Shown here one piece after another: positions 58,399 through 64,000 of a stretch of 64,000 bases of DNA. The DNA comes from Proales similis. Taxonomy: Eukaryota > Rotifera > Eurotatoria > Ploima > Proalidae. Under the pieces are notes generated by a model. It was not told the DNA's origin. It saw only the letters and a list, made by a program, of their open reading frames with translations, and made no database searches. Numbering within the stretch: the first letter of the stretch is position 1; each line of letters opens with the position of its first letter. The stretch spans positions 1,612,001 through 1,676,000 of the forward strand of contig JAGVRJ010000004.1 in the NCBI GenBank assembly GCA_019059635.1, written 5' to 3'. Position numbers and translations under genes: made by a program.

Positions 58399-59418
58399 TC
58401 AATATTTAGTCCAATAGCCTTTATTTTCGATCACCTGAGCGAGTCTTCTTGGCATCGACTCTACAAGCTTGGTGCACTCTTGCTCGGTGATGCTGATCCA
58501 AGCCACTTTTATCGCCTCCTCGAACTGCTCTTTGCCTCGAACTTCCACCTCTGACAGCTTCCTCTTCAAGGTAGCCCAGAGGTGCTCAATCGGATTGAGA
58601 TCCGGACTTTGACTTGGCCATTCAAGGACTTCGATGTTGTTGTCCGAGAACCACTTTTTGGCCTTTTTTGATGTGTGTTTTGGGTCGTTGTCCTGTTGGA
58701 ACACCCAATCACCATCAAATAGTCGTCCTGCCGTGCCTCTTACATGCTGACTCAGTATGTGAACATACTGATCAGCATTCATACGACCCTCAACGAAGTG
58801 AATCGCACCGACACCCGATGAAATGAAGCATCCCCAGACCATGAAAGACATCGGATACTTCACCGTTGCCTTAACATGATAGGGCCTTAAGCTTTCGCCT
58901 TGCCTTCTCCAGCACCAGGCTAGGCCATCACTCCCGCCAAGATTCACCTTAGTCTCATCAGACCAGAGAACTGACTTCCAGAACTCAATCGGCCTATCAG
59001 AGTACTTTTTGGCGAAATCAAGGCGCCTTTTGGCTTGTTTGGGGCTGAGGGCAGGTTTTGCAACCTTCTCATACCCATTCAAACCGATCTCCCTCATCCT
59101 GTTCCGAACCGTATTCGGGTGGACTTCGGCCAAGTTGAGCCTTCTCAACTCTTTAGCCACGGAATCAGCAATAGACGATTCCATGGTGGCCATCATCCGA
59201 CGAATTTTTCGGTCGGTAACCTCAGAGGTCTTACGCGGTCTTCCGGATCTTGGCTGGCTTGTGACGGTTCCACGCTCCTTGAACTTGCTCAAGGTGTAGT
59301 AGACTGTGCTTCTTGGCACCGCAAGACTAGCACATATCTGCTGCACCTTCATTCCAAGCCTGGACATCCTCACAATGTCGTTTCGCTTGGTCTCAGAGAG
59401 CTCGCTTGTCTTGGCCAT
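58399..59418 (-). CDS. Tc1-family transposase (DD34E)
   Basis: Uninterrupted 339-residue frame from the ATG at 59418. The N-terminal two helix-turn-helix motifs (paired-like) include VQQICASLAVPRSTVYYTLS and an AT-hook-like GRPRKTSE linker. The catalytic domain has LWSDETKVNLGG (first Asp), FQQDNDPKHTS (second Asp) and SPDLNPIEHLWATLK (Glu), with 34 residues between the second Asp and Glu. All three catalytic residues are present and no stop or frameshift interrupts the frame, so the enzyme may be functional. Confidence 0.97.
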   Translation of the reverse strand: MAKTSELSETKRNDIVRMSRLGMKVQQICASLAVPRSTVYYTLSKFKERGTVTSQPRSGRPRKTSEVTDRKIRRMMATMESSIADSVAKELRRLNLAEVHPNTVRNRMREIGLNGYEKVAKPALSPKQAKRRLDFAKKYSDRPIEFWKSVLWSDETKVNLGGSDGLAWCWRRQGESLRPYHVKATVKYPMSFMVWGCFISSGVGAIHFVEGRMNADQYVHILSQHVRGTAGRLFDGDWVFQQDNDPKHTSKKAKKWFSDNNIEVLEWPSQSPDLNPIEHLWATLKRKLSEVEVRGKEQFEEAIKVAWISITEQECTKLVESMPRRLAQVIENKGYWTKY

Positions 59419-59560
59419 TGTTTAAGCTAAGATTATTAACTTAAGATTTTTTTAAACTTGTCAGGACTCGAACCTGTTCCGTTTAACTTGCACATGCTCA
59501 ATTTCGAAAAAATCGGCTATATATAAGTGAAAATCGATGAATTTTAACGCTTGGTAACAG

Positions 59561-59781
59561 AATCCAAGTACTTTTTGTAGGGCAGATTTGGCATAAATTC
59601 TGATTTAACCCATTTTACGCCCAAAGCAGCACCCAACCCGACCCACACCGCATACCATTCGAAAGAGCATATAATTCTCTATCTGGCTATAGTTTTAGTT
59701 TTTTTATTTGTAGAATCTGAAAAAAAAAGAAAAGGCTCAAAAAGGACTGAAGGGCCAGTCAAAATACTTTTTTAGTCACTG
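59561..59781 (-). repeat. right IR/DR end of the Tc1 element
   Basis: A 221-bp region, the inverted counterpart of 58156-58376. It has an inner repeat (AATCCAAGTACTTTTTGTAG, 59561-59580) and an outer repeat (ends AGTCACTG at 59781). The two ends match closely at their outer ~49 bp and more loosely inside, including a shared GATAGAGAATT stretch. Confidence 0.85.
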
Positions 59782-59978
59782 TATTATCATTGCAATATCT
59801 CGAAATTAAAGTCATTTCAGTGCACGGCTCAATGTTATTTGCTATTTCATTCTGAAAATCACACAGTATCATTATATCAGAACGATGGCTTACACCTTCA
59901 CGAAAACTTAAATGATCATGGCATTCGTAGCGACGTGAAACAAATCATTCTTGGAATTGATGATTCAGGCATAATGTA

Positions 59979-60697
59979 AGTAAAACACTTGAATACTAGA
60001 CATATGCGCTGAAAACCTATTAAAAAAGTGATTTTATCATATTGCAGGTTAATAAAAGAGACGATCAAATGTAAAAAGTCTTGCTTTGGAAACCCTTTTC
60101 CTTGGACAAAAGTGTTATTTTGTTCGTATAATGATGTAAATACCCCGTCACCCAAGTAAAACACTTGAATATTAGACATATGCGCTGAAAACCTATTGAA
60201 AAAGTGATTTTATCATATTGCAGGTTAATAAAAGAGACGATCAAATGTAAAAAGTCTTGCTTTGGAAACCCTTTTCCTTGGACAAAAGTGTTATTTTGTT
60301 CGTATAATGTTGTAAATACCCCGTCACCCAAGTAAAACACTTGAATATTAGACATATGCGCTGAAAACCTATTGAAAAAGTGATTTTATCATATTGCAGG
60401 TAAATTATAGAGACGATCAAATGTAAAAAGTCTTGCTTTGGAAACCCTTTTCCTTGGACAATAGTGTTATTTTGTTCGTATTATGTTGTTAATATCCCGT
60501 CACCCAAGTAAAACACTTGAATATTAGACATATGCGCTGAAAACCTATTGAAAAAGTGATTTTATCATATTGCAGGTTAATTAAAGAGACGATCAAATGT
60601 AAAAAGTCTTGCTTTGGAAACCCTTTTCCTTGGACAAAAGTGTTATTTTGTTCGTATAATGTTTTAAATACCCCGTCACCCAAGTAAAACACTTGAA
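59979..60697 (+). repeat. four-copy 176-bp tandem repeat of an intron-exon unit
   Basis: Four copies with a period of 176 bp, differing at only a few positions. Each contains a 68-nt intron-like segment (GTAAAACACTTG ... CATATTGCAG) and a 108-nt exon-like segment starting at 60048, 60224, 60400 and 60576. The exon segment is a multiple of three with identical phases at both ends, so copies could be spliced in tandem, each adding 36 residues containing KETIKCKKSCFGNPFPWT. Copy 3 has a TAA directly after the acceptor in that frame, so it is defective or skipped. High similarity indicates a recent expansion. Confidence 0.85.
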
Positions 60698-61979
60698 CAC
60701 TTGATTAAATGGCTTATATTTTATGGGTTGCTTTTTTAACACCGCTTTAAGATTGTCATATGGATGTCAATAAAAATATTTGTCTGATTTTTGCGCCAGT
60801 TTTCTAATAAATTTGAATTATTTAGGTCATTTTGTAGAAAGTTAAATAATACCTGATATCTTCACTTTATTTTTTTTAAATCAGACACAAATCACAATAT
60901 TAACTTGCTTTAGAGCTGTTCAATATCGGCACACCCTTTGAAAGGAATTTAAAGAGATCGGTTAGCGAATTCATCGGTTAACAAGATTTATTCAACTAAT
61001 CAGTTTGGCATCGCCATGAATCAGATGCGTCAGAATCGAATTCGATCATAATCGATCAGAATCGATTTTAATAAACTTGAAGCTTATCGTTTCTGTCATC
61101 AGTCCGCCTACGTTACCTATCTCATCGGAATAATAAAAAGCCGTTTTATGATCGCCTAAAAAGCGATGATGAAGTAAAGGATGTTAATCAGAAACCTTTT
61201 CATAACAGGTAAGATGCTCTAAAGGTCTAACTCGGAGATTGTCGGCCAACACAATAGGAAAGCGAAATTAAAAATAATGCAACCTCGAGAGTAACCTCGA
61301 AATTTAAGAATAATGTATTACACTATGCTGACTAATAGAATGTATGTATCAATGTTCTTGAGAATGTTGGACCAAAAAGAAAAAACCCCCTAGATTCTGT
61401 TCACATTTTCTAATACTCAATTAATTATTAAAAAAAAAGACTAAATTGATTTGATTCTCAGTGATTCAACTTATTTTAGACTCATGAGATTTTCTGATGA
61501 AAAACAACTTTATCTTGAGAAGTGGCGAGCCAAAAAACCTAAATTTTGTGATAATTTTGAATCAAAGTTGATTTTTTAGCAACACAACCATGTTTAGGCG
61601 CCACTTCTGCTCCGAGTGATAATAATACTGTGGAGTCTACAAATATTGAAAGTTTAGCTTGTTGGCCTAGAATATAAAAATTTTATATTTAAATAACCCT
61701 TTTTTAGATTGTGAGCACCATTAAGACGGTTTTGTGGGGTTTAATCTAGCATGTGAGTGTTGTACTAGCATAAAATAACTAAAAAACTACTAGTGGGTAA
61801 CGTCATCAATGAAAAAGCTTTTTAGTTGCGTTGACGATCTGCGATTCGAATGATTGAAACAGCTTCTGACTTGCACACAGCACACAGCACACAGCAGCAG
61901 GATGAAAATATGATCGCTTTAGTAATAACCTTAAAGTCCTTGGGCTGAAGATATTCAAAAGCGGGGAATCAGCCGAGTG
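60698..61979. other. intergenic or decayed sequence
   Basis: About 1.3 kb of AT-rich sequence between the tandem repeat and the gypsy remnant. No gene found. A short CA-type run (ACACAGCACACAGCACACAG) lies near 61875. A long terminal repeat might lie here but cannot be recognised without its partner. Confidence 0.4.
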
Positions 61980-62749
61980 TGTGCTATAAGATACGCTGAT
62001 CAAAGGGCTGCGACAAAGGGCTATTAAAAATTACGTGGCGCTGCAGGCCCCGAACACATTTGATGAAGCGGTTACAATCACGGAGAAGTTTGAGCTCGAT
62101 TTCGGTAAGGCAAGTAAGGACGAGGCGGGACAGGACAATAGTAAGCGAACGAGTATTCTTAAGGATGAAGTCCTGCAATTTAAAGACGGACAGAATGCCA
62201 CGACCACGTTGCGGTAGTGGAAACCAATTGCATGTGCTTGGAACGGCAAAAGTTAAGCTGGAGATTAGCAAAAGTTGGTGCTACATACCTATCATCGTGG
62301 CAAAGGATTTGCAAAATGACTGCCTCCTTGGATATGATGCCCTGAAAAAGTCCCCAGCAACCGGGCAAATCATGTCGGGACTCAAATCAGTGTTAAAAAC
62401 CACTAGCGATTAAAATGGAGGAGAGCCACAAGCTGAACAGTTAGAAGCGTGGATAGACCGAAGAGAAAGACAAATGTAGAACTTGGAACTTGGACTTAAA
62501 CCCTAAACACAGGTGGATGATGAAGGGCCAAGGCATTCAGAAAGCACCTATAATAGGTTGCGGGGAGAGTTAGAGAAAATCGATTCGGACATCGCCGAAA
62601 ACGGTCTGACAGACCTAGGCTAACGGACAGAACAGAATTTCAATTAAGACTGAAGGAACACGACAAGTCAAAACTCGTGTCAAAAATAAGACATGTTCCG
62701 TTTCATTTAAAAGGCAAAGTGAGAGAGCCGTTTCAGGAACAATCGATGC

Positions 62750-63190
62750 AGTAATAATTCGTCGGAGCACGTCGAACTTTCGAGCTCCGTTGCACTTGAT
62801 GAAGCCAGATGGTGGTATAAGATTCACGCCGGATTATTCTTGGGCAAATTATTGTTTCTACTCGAATAGGAAAGTAAAAGGTTAACGGCGTTCATTGCTG
62901 AATAGGGGCTTTTTGAGTACAACCTCATGCCAATGGAATGTCGAATTACGTTGCGACCTTCCATAGGGTGATGGACGAGGTTCTCGCCCCATTCTTGACA
63001 TATGCGTATGCGTTTTATCTTGACGATATCATAATCTTCTCCTCGAGTGTGGAGGAACATAAAAAACACGTGCAAAATGTAGTAGGGTAGCTGACACAAG
63101 CTGGACTTAAAGTTAAGCTCAAGAAATGCAAGTTAGCTAAATCAACGGTGGGATTCCTCGGACACGTCATTGAAAATGGGCCATCCGACC
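62750..63190 (+). pseudogene. gypsy reverse transcriptase remnant
   Basis: Fragments of the RT domain, with the catalytic FYLDDIIIFS box at about 63013-63042 (YLDD active site), followed by a stop at 63088-63090 and then GLKVKLKKCKLAK and VGFLGHVI, the RT thumb-connection motif. Frame breaks occur upstream and downstream of the YLDD box, so no functional enzyme is encoded. Confidence 0.85.
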
Positions 63191-63314
63191 TTGGGCCAAG
63201 ACAACCGAAACGATTGACCAGATCGAGGCGCAAAAAATCACCAAGGCACTGCAATAGTTCTTGGGGCTACTTGGAACGGAGTGAGTTGAGCGATGCCGGA
63301 TATCTACACATCTT

Positions 63315-63600
63315 TTGTTTTGGAAAGTGACGCGTTTCGGCGTGGGAGGAGTTTTACTACAAAATTGGGACGGAATAGAACGACCAGTTGCGTATTTCAG
63401 TAAATGGCTGAATAGCCCACAAAGGAACTACTCGACTACAAAGAAAGAGTTGTATGCAATCGTGGCCTTAATCGATCATTTCCGCATGTACCTTTATGGT
63501 AGACCATTCAACGTCCGAACGGAGCGTCAACCGTTGACCTGTTTAATAAAAACGGGAAAAACGAACGCAAGACAAGCTCGTTGTCTTAGTTGAGGATGAC
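63315..63600 (+). pseudogene. gypsy RNase H remnant
   Basis: Open segment with GVGGVLLQNWDG, RPVAYFSKWLN, NYSTTKKELYAIVALIDHFR and YLYGRPFNVRT, the standard gypsy RNase H series. The last acidic residue in the usual 'V-x-T-D' motif appears as Glu here. The frame stops shortly after and lacks continuity with RT. Confidence 0.85.
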
Positions 63601-63699
63601 CTATGTTTCGAACAGCGGATATATCTTAAGCAGCGCGAGCGCTCTAAGATAAGGCACGGCCGTGTTTACCGGCAGTTCCAAGATGAGCACGGAAACCTT

Positions 63700-63942
63700 T
63701 TGTCCCAATACGTGGTCGCGGTCAAATCCAGGGAAAACATCATGCGAATAATGCACTCTAGTGCCATGAGTGGACATTTAGGGAAAGAACGGACCTACGC
63801 CAGTTGTGTGGAACGGTACTATTGGCCCTGTATGAGAAGAGATGTCCTGAAGTTTGTTCAATCGTGTTTTTGCTGCCAACAGGTTAAATCACCACGGAAA
63901 AGCCAGTTACCTACCGAGGCGATTCATGTAAACGCCCCATAG
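63700..63942 (+). pseudogene. gypsy integrase zinc-binding region remnant
   Basis: Contains the HHCC zinc-binding motif: HSSAMSGHLGKERTYA supplies both His, and CFCCQQVK the Cys pair, with the usual YYWPCMRRDVLKFVQSC in between. A stop at 63940-63942 ends the frame before the catalytic core, which would start near the window end. Confidence 0.85.
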
Positions 63943-64000
63943 ATTTGATAACGGCTGAGTTAACTGGCCCATTGCCAGTTACAAGGTCAAAAAACGGTCG

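Larger units (their letters stand above)
58156..59781 (-). mobile_element. Tc1-like DNA transposon, apparently intact
   Basis: A 1626-bp element starting CAGTGACTAC and ending with its imperfect inverse AGTCACTG, flanked on both sides by the dinucleotide TA (58154-58155 and 59782-59783), the target-site duplication of Tc1/mariner elements. It contains one full-length transposase frame on the minus strand. GC content is visibly higher than in the surrounding AT-rich host DNA. It lies within an open frame of another gene that continues on both sides. Intact ends, an intact frame and an intact target duplication suggest a recent insertion. Confidence 0.95.
57848..60683 (+). pseudogene. MULE-transposase-like zinc-finger gene, split by a Tc1 element
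   Basis: The frame 57848..58155 runs directly into the Tc1 element. Homologous frame resumes at 59784 and stays open to a splice donor at 59976. The continuation carries a Cys-x9-Cys ... His-x-His zinc finger of the WRKY/GCM1 or FLYWCH type (CNISKLKSFQC ... GLHLHE), followed by a linker resembling those of Mutator-like transposases (GIRSDVKQIILGIDDSG). Four near-identical 108-nt exon-like copies follow at 60048, 60224, 60400 and 60576, in matching phase. No DDE transposase core is visible. The gene is presumably itself transposon-derived, and it is inactive in this allele unless the insert is spliced out or excised. Start codon and full extent are uncertain. Confidence 0.55.
61980..64000 (+). 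mobile_element. decayed Ty3/gypsy retrotransposon, 3' end beyond window
   Basis: Successive gag-pol pieces occur in the expected order on the plus strand. A gag C-terminal-like piece lies near 61990-62215 (KNYVALQAPNTFDEAV). An aspartic-protease C-terminal part is at 62220-62410 (CYIPIIVAKDLQNDCLLGYD). Reverse transcriptase follows, then RNase H and the integrase zinc-binding region. Stop codons and frameshifts interrupt every part, so the copy is inactive. GC content is higher than that of the flanking host DNA. No LTR could be delimited. Confidence 0.85.

Noticed and set aside
59916-60692. Minus-strand frames of 67-96 residues in the tandem repeat
   Set aside because: They arise because the 176-bp unit happens to be open on the minus strand. 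They start and stop within the repeat and have no conserved motif, while the plus-strand reading has matching splice sites.

Overview
The window is a compact, AT-rich animal nuclear genome segment. Evidence for an animal: anillin, BCL9/legless, RZ-type RGS, plastin, MED12, EB1, TEX264, a class IIa HDAC relative and a tRNA-Thr. Genes are dense (about two dozen in 64 kb) on both strands. Introns are GT-AG and mostly 45-80 nt, and several long genes (PP4R3, ABCF2, NAT) have intron-free coding regions. CFAP20 points to motile cilia. I cannot name the species; a small-genome invertebrate such as a rotifer or orthonectid would fit, but that is inference. Gene models below were spliced by eye. For most of them the exon lengths sum to a multiple of three and join conserved blocks.

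Layout. 0-13 kb: C-terminal exon of anillin; an HDAC4/5/9-like N-terminal protein with no deacetylase domain; two small minus-strand genes; a ten-exon minus-strand gene with three tandem COA1-like units; CHMP4; a coiled-coil protein; ABCF2. 13.8-18.6 kb: a membrane protein with two WSC domains, a Thr/Pro mucin stretch and three EGF domains, then a PX-domain protein. 18.6-22.1 kb: a divergent intergenic region with perfect inverted repeats. 22-33.6 kb: PP4R3, ABHD12-like lipase, arylamine N-acetyltransferase, short TEX264, RZ-type RGS. 34-45.4 kb: NUF2, an unknown basic protein, tRNA-Thr(AGT), CFAP20, EB1 with a duplicated exon, a secreted Cys-rich protein, plastin. 47-57.5 kb: BCL9/legless and MED12.

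57.8-64 kb is a transposon island. A gene with a WRKY/GCM1-type zinc finger like those of MULE transposases is split by an apparently intact Tc1-like element (TA duplication, 221-bp IR/DR ends, DD34E transposase). Just downstream lies a four-copy 176-bp intron+exon tandem repeat. The last 2 kb is a decayed Ty3/gypsy pol region that runs off the end.

Functional themes: cytokinesis and membrane scission (anillin, CHMP4), microtubules, kinetochore and actin (EB1, NUF2, plastin), Wnt and Mediator transcription (BCL9, MED12), G-protein signalling (RGS). There is no operon-like organisation. The most interesting observations are the equal-length duplicated EB1 exons, a 7-nt microexon needed for the ABHD12 active-site region, the triple COA1-like protein, the MITR-like HDAC relative, and the tandem exon array beside the split MULE-like gene.
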